From assembly GCA_022573605.1 (NCBI GenBank), contig JACZTQ010000010.1, forward strand, positions 1-23,468: DNA of 23,468 nucleotides, in the 5' to 3' direction. Positions 8,584-15,795 of this stretch are shown piece by piece; position 1 is the stretch's first letter, and each line of letters opens with the position of its first letter. Both the position numbers and the translations under genes were made by a program. This DNA comes from Pseudomonadota bacterium. Its GTDB lineage: Bacteria > Pseudomonadota > Alphaproteobacteria > Rhodobacterales > Rhodobacteraceae. Under the pieces are notes generated by a model. That model was not told the DNA's origin and searched no databases. It was given only the letters and a program-made list of their open reading frames with translations.

Positions 8584-9450
8584 TCACGCCGCCACCGCCA
8601 TCCGGCCATAGGCGCCCCGCACCATTTCCTCCAGCGCATCGACCAAGGCGCCCTTGGCGCTCGCCGCGCGGTACATGTTGATCCGGGTCGAGGGCAGGTC
8701 GGGCAGGGCGCCACCGTGGGCGATCGGCTCCAGATGCGGGCTGATGGCGCATTCCAGCATGGCGTGGATCGCCAGATCGGCCGAGACCGAGGCCTCGACG
8801 GTGCGGGTCGAGTTGGTATCGACCGCCATCTCCCAGGCGATGCCGGCCTCGTCGAGCGCGCGTTGCGCCCAAGGGCGGAACAGGCAGGCGTGCTCGAAGG
8901 CGAGGCGCAGCGGCCGGGCCCGGAACGCGGTGCCGCCGGGCGCGCCGGCCCAGACCAGACGCTGGGTGCTGATGGTCTCGCCCGGTGCGCCGCATTCCTC
9001 CTCGGTGGTCAGGATCAGGTCGAGGTCGCCGCTCTCGATCATCGCTTTCAGCTTGCGGGTGTTGGAGGAGAACAGGTTGACCCGCACCCTCGGGTATTCG
9101 CGGTCGAAGCGTTGCAGGACGTGGGGGATGTTGGGAAACACGATGTCGGCCGGCACGCCGAATTTGATCTCGCCCTCGAAGGCGTCGCCGGTCATCCGCG
9201 CCATCACCTCGTCGTTCAGCGCCAGCATGCGGCGGCCGTAGCTGAGCAGTTGCTCGCCCTGGTTGGTCAGGGCCACGCCCCGGCCCGAGCGGTCGAGCAG
9301 CGGCTGGTCGAGCGACACCTCGAGCCTTTTCAACTGCATCGAGACCGCCGACTGGGTCAGGTGGAGCTGGTGGGCGGCCTTGGTCACGCCGCCGGTCTCG
9401 GCGACGGTGACGAAACTGCGCAGCGCGGTCAGGTCGAGGTTGCGGGGCAT
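8584..9450 (-). CDS. LysR-family transcriptional regulator
   Basis: This 288-residue LysR-type regulator has an N-terminal winged helix-turn-helix (LRSFVTVAETGGVTKAAHQL, then LTQSAVSMQLKRLE, residues ~9-45) and a periplasmic-binding-protein-like effector domain from about residue 93 (EIKFGVPADI). Such proteins bind DNA as tetramers and switch genes on or off in response to a small molecule. The ligand is unknown. It could control the rocF-rocD genes on the same strand or the divergent DUF1127 gene. The start at 9450 is supported by GGGAG about nine bases upstream. An ATCAC-N5-GTGAT dyad overlaps that ribosome binding site and could serve autoregulation. Confidence 0.92.
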   Translation of the reverse strand: MPRNLDLTALRSFVTVAETGGVTKAAHQLHLTQSAVSMQLKRLEVSLDQPLLDRSGRGVALTNQGEQLLSYGRRMLALNDEVMARMTGDAFEGEIKFGVPADIVFPNIPHVLQRFDREYPRVRVNLFSSNTRKLKAMIESGDLDLILTTEEECGAPGETISTQRLVWAGAPGGTAFRARPLRLAFEHACLFRPWAQRALDEAGIAWEMAVDTNSTRTVEASVSADLAIHAMLECAISPHLEPIAHGGALPDLPSTRINMYRAASAKGALVDALEEMVRGAYGRMAVAA

Positions 9451-9455
9451 ATTGC

Positions 9456-9527
9456 ATCACTCCCTGTGATGTGATGGGTCAAAAACATTCATTTCACTTA
9501 TGTATAGCAGCATCCCATATATATCAA
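9456..9527. promoter_or_regulatory. AT-rich divergent control region, LysR gene / DUF1127 gene
   Basis: The 128-base spacer is AT-rich against a GC-rich background. A dyad ATCAC (9456-9460) / GTGAT (9466-9470) overlaps the LysR leader. On the minus strand TTGATA (9522-9527) and TATACA (9501-9506) could be a promoter for the LysR gene, though the spacer of 15 is short. The run CATATATATC at 9516-9525 may hold a plus-strand -10 element for the DUF1127 gene. Assignments are tentative. Confidence 0.4.
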
Positions 9528-9578
9528 CAGAAATGATCGAAACGACCTGATACATCAGAAAACCGAATGGAGACCGCC

Positions 9579-9785
9579 ATGACCACGTTCACCTCGATCC
9601 TGTCCGGACCCGCCTTGCGCCTGCCGCGGGTGAGCTTTCCGCTGGTCCGGTGGCTCCGCGTCTCCAGTGAGCGCCGGTCGCTGGCGGGTCTGGACGCACG
9701 GCAGCTTCGCGACATCGGCATCGACGCCGCGACCGCGGCGGCGGAAGCCTCGCGCCCGTTCTGGGACCTGCCGGAGGGCCGCTAG
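9579..9785 (+). CDS. DUF1127 protein
   Basis: A small basic protein of 68 residues. The C-terminal half carries the DUF1127 signature: a Trp-Leu helix, ERRSLAGLDARQLRDIGID, then alanine-rich residues and a final PFWDLPEG. DUF1127 proteins are common in Alphaproteobacteria; several have been linked to RNA binding and to phosphate or carbon metabolism, but the role of this one is unknown. The start at 9579 is preferred over the ATG at 9567 because TGGAGA just upstream (9568-9573) gives a well-spaced ribosome binding site. It is transcribed divergently from the LysR gene. Its TAG stop overlaps the stop codon of the convergent thpR gene in the tetranucleotide CTAG. Confidence 0.85.
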   Translation: MTTFTSILSGPALRLPRVSFPLVRWLRVSSERRSLAGLDARQLRDIGIDAATAAAEASRPFWDLPEGR

Positions 9786-10342
9786 GAGTTGCTTCCCCCG
9801 ATCAGCGAATAAGCGGCGAGTTCCTGGTAGAGCGGGCCGTTGCGCCCCAGCGTCGAGCGCATCAGCAGGAACGCGCCGGCCTCGAACGGCCCGGCGGTCA
9901 GCCCCATGCGCCGGGCGGCGAAATCCCGCATCGCGAGCGCCTCGTCCTGGTTCAGACCGGCATTGAACCGCGCCAGGGTGACATGCGGGGTGTAGCGCTC
10001 GCGGGGCAGGCGCAGCCCGGCGTCGCGCGCCGCTTGCAGCACCTTCCCGCGCAGCCGGCTGAGCGCCGGTTCCGGCTGCACCCGGGCATAGAACGCCCGG
10101 GGGCGCCTGGCCCCGAACAGGCCGGTCCCCGACAGGGTCAGCGCGAAGCCCGGCGCGCGGATTTCGTCCAGCGCCAGGTGCAGGTCCTCGATCACCGGCT
10201 CCGGGTGCTGGCCGAGAAAGGCGATGGTCAGGTGCAGGTTCTCCGGCGCCACCGGCCGGCCCGAGGGCAGGCCGGCCTGGGCCGCCGTGAGCGGCCGCAC
10301 CACGCTGTCGGGCAGGGCGATGGCGGCGAAGGCGCGGATCAT
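9782..10342 (-). CDS. thpR: RNA 2',3'-cyclic phosphodiesterase (2H superfamily)
   Basis: This 186-residue protein belongs to the LigT/ThpR branch of the 2H phosphoesterases, which hydrolyse 2',3'-cyclic phosphate RNA ends. The two catalytic HxTx motifs are seen as HLTIAFLG and HVTLARF, and the N-terminus IRAFAAIALPDSV is typical. The start at 10342 is chosen because conservation begins there; a longer open frame runs upstream to 10636 but reads as low-complexity Arg/Pro-rich noise. No Shine-Dalgarno is seen: the leader is two copies of a 12-base tandem repeat, so translation may be leaderless or weak. The gene is convergent with the DUF1127 gene, overlapping by four bases. Confidence 0.9.
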   Translation of the reverse strand: MIRAFAAIALPDSVVRPLTAAQAGLPSGRPVAPENLHLTIAFLGQHPEPVIEDLHLALDEIRAPGFALTLSGTGLFGARRPRAFYARVQPEPALSRLRGKVLQAARDAGLRLPRERYTPHVTLARFNAGLNQDEALAMRDFAARRMGLTAGPFEAGAFLLMRSTLGRNGPLYQELAAYSLIGGSNS

Positions 10343-10343
10343 C

Positions 10344-10367
10344 GCTCGAACCCGGGCTCGAACCCGG
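10344..10367. repeat. Tandem 12-bp repeat in the thpR leader
   Basis: GCTCGAACCCGG occurs twice without a gap (10344-10355, 10356-10367), one base before the thpR start codon and in the place of its ribosome binding site. The rest of the spacer to 10563 contains no gene that I recognise. Confidence 0.8.
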
Positions 10368-10563
10368 CGCTGCGGGCGAGGCCGTTTGTCACGGAGATGG
10401 CGAGCCGGGTGGAGATCATGACTCAGGCGCTGATCGGGTTGAGGGACACCGGCCCGACCTTGCCAAGCCAGGCCGGCGATGTCGAGATCCCGCGTGCCGC
10501 CGGCCTGATTGTGTGGGCCGGCGAGCGCCGCCGGGCGATTGGCGGGTAATCGGCCGGATTCTC

Positions 10564-10592
10564 TTGAAAACCGGGTCCGTTTCACCGATATT
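10564..10592 (+). promoter_or_regulatory. Sigma-70-type promoter for the Bax-inhibitor gene
   Basis: TTGAAA (10564-10569) and GATATT (10587-10592) are separated by exactly 17 bases, 72 bases upstream of the start codon at 10665. The fit is good for a housekeeping promoter in a GC-rich genome. Confidence 0.6.
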
Positions 10593-10664
10593 CCCATCTG
10601 AGTGGGCGCCATTCCGGCGCCTGCGGGCAAATGCAACCGTCAATAGCTGACCAGAGGGCAACAC

Positions 10665-11432
10665 ATGGCGAACCCGAGTTACACGCGTACCCGAACCATC
10701 TCCCGCACCGCGGAGATCGATGCCGGCCTGCGCGCCCATATGAACACGGTCTACGCGCTGATGGCGGGCGCGATGATCATCACCGGCCTGGTGGCCTATG
10801 TGGTGGGCATGGATGCCAAGGCGGTTTTCGTGACCGGCCAGGAGCCGACGCTGCTGAGCAAGGGCTTGCTGCAGACCATGTTCTCGTCGCCGATGATCTA
10901 TCTGATCATGTTCTCGCCGCTGGCGATCGTGTTCGGCCTCAGCGCGATGATCAACCGCATCAGCGCGGCTACGGCCCAGATGGTGTTCTGGGGTTTCGCG
11001 GCGCTGATCGGGCTGTCGATCAGCTCGATCTTCGTGCGCTATACCGGGTTCTCGATCGCCCAGACCTTCCTGGTCACGGCGGTCGCCTTCGGCGGGCTCA
11101 GCCTCTACGGCTACACCACCAAGAAGGATATTTCGGGTTGGGGTGCCTTCCTGATCATGGGCGTGATCGGCCTGATCGTCGCCTCGATCGTGAACATCTG
11201 GCTGCAAAGCCCGGCGATGATGTTCGCGATCTCGGTGATCGGCGTGCTGATCTTCGCCGGCCTGACCGCCTACGACACCCAGAAGATCAAGAACGAGTAC
11301 CTGGTCATGCGGACCACGGCGGGCGGCGAGGCCTGGCTGGCGAAGGGCGCCGTGATGGGGGCCCTGAGACTGTACCTCGACTTCCTGAACATGTTCATGT
11401 TCCTGCTGCACCTGATGGGCAATCGCCAGTGA
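10665..11432 (+). CDS. Bax inhibitor-1 / YbhL family membrane protein
   Basis: This 255-residue protein has about seven membrane segments, starting near residue 30 (the MNTVYALMAGAMIITGLVAY region), and belongs to the TMBIM/Bax inhibitor-1 family. Family marks are the LTAYDTQKIK sequence after the sixth helix and ALRLYLDFLNMFMFLL in the last one. Bacterial members (YetJ-type) are pH-sensitive calcium leak channels, while E. coli YbhL/YccA homologues interact with the FtsH protease. Which applies here is not known. Translation starts at ATG 10665 after a GAGGG-type site. It stands alone with its own promoter and a strong shared terminator at 11459-11489. Confidence 0.93.
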   Translation: MANPSYTRTRTISRTAEIDAGLRAHMNTVYALMAGAMIITGLVAYVVGMDAKAVFVTGQEPTLLSKGLLQTMFSSPMIYLIMFSPLAIVFGLSAMINRISAATAQMVFWGFAALIGLSISSIFVRYTGFSIAQTFLVTAVAFGGLSLYGYTTKKDISGWGAFLIMGVIGLIVASIVNIWLQSPAMMFAISVIGVLIFAGLTAYDTQKIKNEYLVMRTTAGGEAWLAKGAVMGALRLYLDFLNMFMFLLHLMGNRQ

Positions 11433-11458
11433 GGCAGCCCGGCCAGGGTTGAAACCAC

Positions 11459-11489
11459 AAAAGGGCCGGGGGTTCTCCCCGGCCCTTTT
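11459..11489. terminator. Bidirectional Rho-independent terminator
   Basis: AAAAGGGCCGGGG (11459-11471) and CCCCGGCCCTTTT (11477-11489) form a perfect 13-base stem with a five-base loop. A T-run lies on each strand, so it can end the Bax-inhibitor transcript and back up the rpmG terminator on the minus strand. Confidence 0.92.
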
Positions 11490-11518
11490 GCTTTGTGGCA
11501 TCTGGATGCGCCGCAACG

Positions 11519-11544
11519 AAAAAGGGCAGCGTCGCCGCCGCCCT
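11519..11544 (-). terminator. Rho-independent terminator for rpmG
   Basis: On the minus strand AGGGCGGC (revcomp of 11537-11544) pairs with GCTGCCCT (revcomp of 11523-11530) with one G-T pair, followed by a T-run (11519-11523). It lies 27 bases past the rpmG stop codon. Confidence 0.75.
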
Positions 11545-11571
11545 GATATCCCTCGCGTGTCTCCCGAAGGC

Positions 11572-11739
11572 TTACTTGATCTTGCCTTCCTTGAACTCGA
11601 CGTGCTTGCGCACCACGGGGTCGTATTTGCGCATCGTCATCTTCTCGGTCATGGTGCGCGAGTTCTTCCTGGTGACATAGAAGTAGCCCGTGCCCGCGGT
11701 CGAGTTGAGGCGGATTTTCACCGTGGTCGGTTTCGCCAT
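11572..11739 (-). CDS. rpmG: Large ribosomal subunit protein bL33
   Basis: This 55-residue protein is ribosomal protein L33: it opens with MAKPTTVKIRLNSTAGTG, continues YFYVTRKN, and ends VEFKEGKIK with the conserved KYDPVVRKHV stretch. It belongs to the 50S subunit near the E site. It is the zinc-independent form, because the Cys pairs of the C+ type are absent. A GGGAGA site lies about nine bases before the ATG. The gene is monocistronic, with a perfect TTGACA box upstream and an intrinsic terminator downstream. Confidence 0.97.
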   Translation of the reverse strand: MAKPTTVKIRLNSTAGTGYFYVTRKNSRTMTEKMTMRKYDPVVRKHVEFKEGKIK

Positions 11740-11820
11740 TGGTCTGGTCTCCCGAGGGGCTCCGGCCCCGCATGCAGGCGCGCCCGTGCCGTCGCCGGGG
11801 CGCAGATATCCGAGGACCCG

Positions 11821-11849
11821 TTACCTACGCATCTGCCGCGCCCTGTCAA
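11821..11849 (-). promoter_or_regulatory. Probable rpmG promoter
   Basis: A perfect -35 box TTGACA is read on the minus strand (11844-11849). At 16-17 bases' distance lies TAGGTA or AGGTAA, a poor -10 match. The location, about 85-110 bases before the rpmG start, fits. The -35 box is certain, the -10 is not. Confidence 0.45.
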
Positions 11850-11904
11850 GGGGGATCGCGGGTTCTTGCGCCTGTCCCAAAATCCGCTTCGCGTCTTTTG
11901 GGTG

Positions 11905-11994
11905 GCGGAGCCGGAAATCCGCGTATGCGGATTTCGTCACGGGCAAAAACAAGCGGAGCCGGAAATCCGCCGAGCGGATTTCGTCACGGGCAAA
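11905..11994. repeat. Two direct repeats, each holding an AAATCCGC hairpin
   Basis: A unit beginning GCGGAGCCGGAAATCCGC and ending GGATTTCGTCACGGGCAAA occurs at 11905-11947 and again at 11953-11994. Each unit contains a hairpin with arms AAATCCGC and GCGGATTT. The arms are identical while the loops differ (GTAT against CGA). A degenerate third piece, AAAATCCGCTTCGCG, lies at 11878-11892. It sits in the spacer between the rpmG promoter and the MFS gene. Confidence 0.85.
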
Positions 11995-12007
11995 GCTTCG
12001 GCAACTC

Positions 12008-12073
12008 GTAGGGCGGGGTTCACGCCGCCATTCCTTCCCGGCAAAATCCGTGGCGGGGTGAACCCCGCCCTAC
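12008..12073. repeat. Palindromic repeat, GTAGGG family, overlapping the MFS gene end
   Basis: GTAGGGCGGGGTTCA (12008-12022) is the exact inverse of TGAACCCCGCCCTAC (12059-12073). Further inverse pieces lie inside. The right end overlaps the MFS gene: the minus-strand TAG stop (12070-12072) is part of the repeat's terminal GTAGGG. Confidence 0.88.
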
Positions 12074-13227
12074 GCCCGGATCATCCGCGCCAGCGTCAGC
12101 GCCAGATAGGCCAGCGCCAGCGCCGCCGCGGCCAGCAACAGCCCGTCCGGCGCGATCGCGTCCATCGCCAAGCCGAACAGCACCGGCGAGACCAGCGCGC
12201 CGATGCCGTAGCCGAGGATGATGGCCGCATTCGCCACCGCCAGCCGGGCGCCCCGGTAGCGGGCCCCCATCTCGGTCAGCGCGACCGAATAGAGCCCGAC
12301 CGAGAACGCGCCCCAGAACGCCACCGCGGCCAGCATCAGCGGGTAGGACGGCCCGGCCGCCAGCATCGCCAGCGGAGCAATCGCCGAGCCGGCCGCCGCC
12401 AGCGCCAGGATCCAGCGGTGGTCGAAGCGGTCGGTGGCCCAGCCGAGCGGCAATTGCAGGATCATCGCGCCGAAGGCGAAGACCGACAGCAGGATGGCGG
12501 CGTCGGCCTCGGCCAGCCCGCTGCGCACCCCCCAGACCGCGATCAGCGCCATGGCGCCGAACTCGATGGCGCCGAACAGCACCACCGCGAACACCACGCC
12601 GGGGTCGGTCACGAACACGCGCAGGGCGGCCAGCGGCGGCGGCGCGTCCTCGTCGCCGATATCCGGGGCCGAGCGCAGGCCCCAGAGGATCGGCGCCAGG
12701 CCGATGATCACCACCAGGGCGGCGACGGCGAAGGGCAGCAAGCCCTCCAGCCCGGTCAGGCCGAGGATCAGCGGCCCGAGCGCAAAACCGCCGGAGACGC
12801 AGAGCGCATAGACCGCGATGACGCGCCCCCGGCCGATCGCCGGCGCGGCGGCGACGATCCAGTATTCCGAGGCGAAGAACAGCACCGTCCCGGCAAAGCC
12901 GAAGGCCAGCCGCAGCCCGGTCCAGTACCAGAACCCGTGGTAGAGCGGGATCGCCAGCATGGTCGCCGCCAGCGCCAGCGCCGAGCCGATCAGCAGCGGG
13001 CCGATGCCGATCCGGCGCAGCATCATCGGCATCAGCGGCGCGCCCGCGACCATGGTGATGGCGGCGGCCGCGGTGTTCAGTCCGATCATCGCGCCGCTGG
13101 CGCCGGTGCGCTCGAGCATCAGGCCGAACAGCGGGTAGCTCATCGACATCGAGACGCCGAACAGGGTGATCGCGGCGATCGGGGCGACCTGGGGGCGAAG
13201 CGCGGCGAGACCGGCCCGGACCGACAT
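12070..13227 (-). CDS. Major facilitator superfamily transporter
   Basis: This 385-residue protein has about twelve hydrophobic segments spread over its whole length, with the two-bundle layout of MFS permeases. A loop with charged residues (RSAPDIGDEDAPPP, about 215-228) separates the halves. A WATDRFDHR stretch between TM8 and TM9 is the typical second copy of the MFS loop motif. The substrate cannot be assigned; the overall look is that of YcaD-like drug/metabolite exporters. It lies 11 bases downstream of the Nudix gene on the same strand and is probably co-transcribed. Its final codons run into a palindromic repeat that supplies the stop codon. Confidence 0.88.
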   Translation of the reverse strand: MSVRAGLAALRPQVAPIAAITLFGVSMSMSYPLFGLMLERTGASGAMIGLNTAAAAITMVAGAPLMPMMLRRIGIGPLLIGSALALAATMLAIPLYHGFWYWTGLRLAFGFAGTVLFFASEYWIVAAAPAIGRGRVIAVYALCVSGGFALGPLILGLTGLEGLLPFAVAALVVIIGLAPILWGLRSAPDIGDEDAPPPLAALRVFVTDPGVVFAVVLFGAIEFGAMALIAVWGVRSGLAEADAAILLSVFAFGAMILQLPLGWATDRFDHRWILALAAAGSAIAPLAMLAAGPSYPLMLAAVAFWGAFSVGLYSVALTEMGARYRGARLAVANAAIILGYGIGALVSPVLFGLAMDAIAPDGLLLAAAALALAYLALTLARMIRA

Positions 13228-13238
13228 CGGCGCCCCCC

Positions 13239-13964
13239 TCAGAGCGCGTCGATGAAGGACTTGCCTTCGGCGTGGTGGACGAAGGGGGCGGGGCGGCCGG
13301 TATCGACCGGGCCGCCGCCCGGACCCCCGTCATCGGCGGCGAGACGGGCCTCGACCTCGGCCAGCACCACCTCGGTGATGAAGGGCAGGTCGAGCTTGCG
13401 CGCCTCGGCCAGGGTCAGCCAGTCGAGGTAGCTCAGCTCGCCGCCGGCGCGGGAGAAATCGTCGAGCGATCCGGCGATGCGGGCGGCGTCGACCAGGAAG
13501 AAGCGCGCATCGAAGCGGCGCGGCCGCCCGGGCGGCGTGATGGCGCGGAAGATGAACTCCAGCCCGTCGGCGGCCGGAAAGTGGCCGGCGTCGAAAAAGG
13601 ACTGCCAGTCGGGGGCCGGGTTGTGGGGCCTTGTCCCGGAGGCCTGCGCGAGGGCCAGCCCGGTCTCCTCCCACAGCTCGCGGATCGCCGCCATGGCCAG
13701 CGCCTCGGCCAGTTTCGGGTCCGAATCCGGACCGACCCGCAGGCGCAGGCGCCGGGCGGTCGGCACCGGCAGCGGGGTTGCCGCCGGGATGTCGCGGTCG
13801 TCGCGGTCGACGGCGCCGCCGGGGAAGACGAACTTCGACGGCATGAACGCCGCGCCGCGCCCGCGCTGGCCCATCAGCACGCGCGCAACCTCCCGGTCGC
13901 GGCGGACCAGGATCACCGACGCGGCATCGCGGAGCGCATCTTTCGGGGCTTGGCTGTCGGGCAT
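13239..13964 (-). CDS. Nudix hydrolase (NUDT8/NUDT19-like)
   Basis: This 241-residue protein carries a Nudix box split by an insertion: FPGGAVD at 47-53 and AAIRELWEETGL at 92-103, with metal-binding glutamates E96, E99 and E100. The ~38-residue insertion between G and REUXEE is typical of the NUDT8/NUDT19-type subfamily, whose characterised members cleave CoA or acyl-CoA pyrophosphate bonds; activity here is inferred only. The downstream MFS gene follows after 11 bases, and the DUF983 gene precedes it by 66 bases, suggesting a three-gene transcript. The start at 13964 has only weak ribosome-binding support. Confidence 0.87.
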   Translation of the reverse strand: MPDSQAPKDALRDAASVILVRRDREVARVLMGQRGRGAAFMPSKFVFPGGAVDRDDRDIPAATPLPVPTARRLRLRVGPDSDPKLAEALAMAAIRELWEETGLALAQASGTRPHNPAPDWQSFFDAGHFPAADGLEFIFRAITPPGRPRRFDARFFLVDAARIAGSLDDFSRAGGELSYLDWLTLAEARKLDLPFITEVVLAEVEARLAADDGGPGGGPVDTGRPAPFVHHAEGKSFIDAL

Positions 13965-14030
13965 CTCTGATCCGGCGGGGGAGGGACCGGCGGACTATGG
14001 GGCGGGACGCCCGGGCTGTCCAGCGCGGAG

Positions 14031-14474
14031 TCAGGAGTCGTTCGCCGGCCCTTGACCACCGAACCCGTGCAGGCGCTTGGTCCATTGCAGGGCCACGGTC
14101 ATGCCCTTGACCCGCGGCAACAGCCACATGGTCAGCCCCAGGGTCAGCGCCGGCCAGGTCGCCCAATGCACCCAGAGCGGCGGCCGGATGTTGATCTCGA
14201 CGGTCAGCAGGCCGGCGAGCAGCACATGGCCGACGAACAGAATCGTCGCCCAGGCGGGCATGTCGTCGGCGCGGTGGTGATGCAACTCCTCGCCGCAGGA
14301 GGCGCAGCTTCGCCGGATCTTCAGATACCCGGCCATCATCGGACCGCCGCCGCAGTTCGGACAGCGCCGCCGCCAGCCGCGCAGCAGCGCCGGCAGCAGC
14401 GCGCGCGCGCCGTTGCCGGTGGCGTCGGCGTTATCGGTCGAGCCGGCCACATCGAGACTCGGATTCTGCTCCAT
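14031..14474 (-). CDS. DUF983 membrane protein
   Basis: This 147-residue protein has a four-cysteine knuckle (C38-x2-C41 and C57-x2-C60), the mark of DUF983, followed by two membrane helices (about 74-93 and 105-122). The spacing of CPNCG and CASCGE, then RADDMPAW, is characteristic of the family. DUF983 genes are widespread in Alphaproteobacteria and often lie near cytochrome oxidase or Nudix genes; no function is established. It is the first gene of the minus-strand set DUF983, Nudix, MFS. It is divergent from the EF-hand/ECF sigma operon, sharing a 215-base control region. Confidence 0.88.
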   Translation of the reverse strand: MEQNPSLDVAGSTDNADATGNGARALLPALLRGWRRRCPNCGGGPMMAGYLKIRRSCASCGEELHHHRADDMPAWATILFVGHVLLAGLLTVEINIRPPLWVHWATWPALTLGLTMWLLPRVKGMTVALQWTKRLHGFGGQGPANDS

Positions 14475-14534
14475 TGTGCCAGGGTAAGCTTGCGCGGCGC
14501 CGAGTGCACCTGCGAAATCGGTCTTGCGGCACGA

Positions 14535-14549
14535 TGACGCGAAAAGCGT
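14535..14549. promoter_or_regulatory. TGACGCGAAAAGCGT motif in a divergent promoter region
   Basis: This 15-base sequence, containing the dyad GACGC-N5-GCGTC, recurs exactly at 18328-18342 in the other divergent control region. In both places it is followed within a few bases by AACAC. It may be a shared operator. The 215-base spacer 14475-14689 shows no clear ECF-type promoter. Confidence 0.35.
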
Positions 14550-14689
14550 CGAAACACGCCGGCAGGGCGGCGATATCAGAGTTCGACGCGACGGAATTCA
14601 GACCCGGCTGCGTTTCTTGAATGAGGATGGATGAAAAACCGGGGCGACCCGGCCGAAAATGGAGCCCCAACCGGAAAACGAGGACCGAA

Positions 14690-15154
14690 ATGAAACAATT
14701 TGCCGGATTTGCCTTGATCGCCGCCGCCACCCTTGCCGCCACCCTCGCCGTCGGTGCGCCGCCGGCGCTGGCCGAAGGCGCCGGTGGGCATGGCGCGCGG
14801 ATGATGCAGCGCCTCGACCTGAACCGCGATGGCGCGATCACGGTGGGCGAGGCCGCCGCGGTGCGGGCGGTGCGGTTCCTGCGCCTCGATGGCGACGGCG
14901 ACGGCGCGATCACCGAGGCCGAGATGCTGGCGGCGGCGCAGGCGCGGATTGCCCGGCGGATCGCCAAAAGGTTTGCCATGATGGACCGGAACGGCGATGG
15001 TCGGATCGAGCGCTCCGAGTTCGACGAACACGGCACGGCGCGATTCGCGGCGCTGGACACCGACGGCGACGACCGGGTCTCGCGCGACGAAATCGCCGCT
15101 CGGCGGCATGAACGGCGGCATGGCTGGCACGATGACTTGCTCCCGGACGGCTGA
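14690..15154 (+). CDS. Secreted EF-hand calcium-binding protein
   Basis: This 154-residue protein has a Sec signal peptide (residues 1-29, cleavage after ALA). Four EF-hand-type loops follow: DLNRDGAITVGE, DGDGDGAITEAE, DRNGDGRIERSE and DTDGDDRVSRDE. All keep the acidic residue at position 1 and Glu at position 12; the fourth has D in place of the usual G at position 6. It should bind calcium in the periplasm. The start at 14690 is chosen for the signal peptide and a GAGG site six bases upstream. The ECF sigma gene follows after 50 bases, then the anti-sigma and sensor-like genes, so it may act in the same response. Confidence 0.88.
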   Translation: MKQFAGFALIAAATLAATLAVGAPPALAEGAGGHGARMMQRLDLNRDGAITVGEAAAVRAVRFLRLDGDGDGAITEAEMLAAAQARIARRIAKRFAMMDRNGDGRIERSEFDEHGTARFAALDTDGDDRVSRDEIAARRHERRHGWHDDLLPDG

Positions 15155-15204
15155 GGCCCGGACGGCCGGGAAACGGAGCGCAGGGGAGGAGCAAGGCAGG
15201 ATAG

Positions 15205-15795
15205 ATGCCGGCCATGCTGGACACCCACGGCACCGACGACGACGCCTTGCTCCTGGCCCGGTTTGCGGCGGGCGACCAGGGCGCGGCGCGGATTCTGACC
15301 GACCAGTTGCTGCCGCGGGTGTTGCGCCAGGCCTGGCGCATCCTCGGCGACGAGGCGGAGGCGGAGGACGTGGCGCAGGAGGCGATGCTGAAACTGTGGC
15401 GCCAGGCCGGCGACTGGCGGGCCGGCGAGGCGCGGATCTCGACCTGGCTCTACCGGGTGACCCGCAACCTGTGCATCGACCGCATCCGCAAGCGCCGCCC
15501 GATGGCGCCGCTCGAGGACGTGGCGGAGCCGCCCGACCCGGCGCCGAGCGTGCTGGAGAGGCTGGCGAATTCCGAGGAAAGCCGGGTGTTGGCCCGGGCC
15601 ATCCTCGCCCTGCCGGAGCGCCAGCGCAAGGCGCTGGTACTGCGCCATTTCGAGGGTATGTCGAACCCCGGGATCGGCGCCCGGCTGGACTGTTCGGTGG
15701 AGGCGGTGGAGAGCCTGCTGGCCCGGGCGCGGCGCCAGTTGGCAGCCGATATGAGCGATGGACATGAGCACGCAGAGAGAGGTGTTTGGCGATGA
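15205..15795 (+). CDS. ECF-type sigma factor
   Basis: This 196-residue group 4 sigma factor has region 2 at about 22-95 (ILGDEAEAEDVAQEAMLKLW, then STWLYRVTRNLCIDRIRKRR) and region 4 at about 125-180 (ALPERQRKALVLRHFEGMSN, SVEAVESLLARARRQL). Region 3 is absent, as in all ECF factors. It would direct RNA polymerase to a stress regulon once released from its anti-sigma factor. Two starts are possible, 15205 and 15214; GGCAGG at 15195-15200 fits either. The stop codon overlaps the start of the next gene in ATGA, showing translational coupling with the putative anti-sigma factor, as in CnrYXH-like and other ECF systems. Confidence 0.93.
   Translation: MPAMLDTHGTDDDALLLARFAAGDQGAARILTDQLLPRVLRQAWRILGDEAEAEDVAQEAMLKLWRQAGDWRAGEARISTWLYRVTRNLCIDRIRKRRPMAPLEDVAEPPDPAPSVLERLANSEESRVLARAILALPERQRKALVLRHFEGMSNPGIGARLDCSVEAVESLLARARRQLAADMSDGHEHAERGVWR

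Noticed and set aside
10340..10370. TPsiC-arm-like GGGTTCGAGCCC on the minus strand, hinting at a tRNA
   Set aside because: The loop is of wrong length, the sequence is a tandem 12-mer, and no acceptor, D or anticodon stems can be drawn around it.
11905..11994. Repeat pair resembling a short CRISPR array
   Set aside because: The units abut with only about five bases between them, the variable part is a hairpin loop, and no cas genes are near.
11449..13431. A 660-codon plus-strand frame over rpmG, the repeats and the MFS gene
   Set aside because: It is Arg/Gln/Pro-rich noise antisense to clear genes, crossing two terminators and several palindromes.
14593..14615. GGAATT ... CGTTT as an ECF promoter for the EF-hand operon
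   Set aside because: The gap between the boxes is about 13 bases, shorter than the roughly 16-17 expected for ECF promoters.
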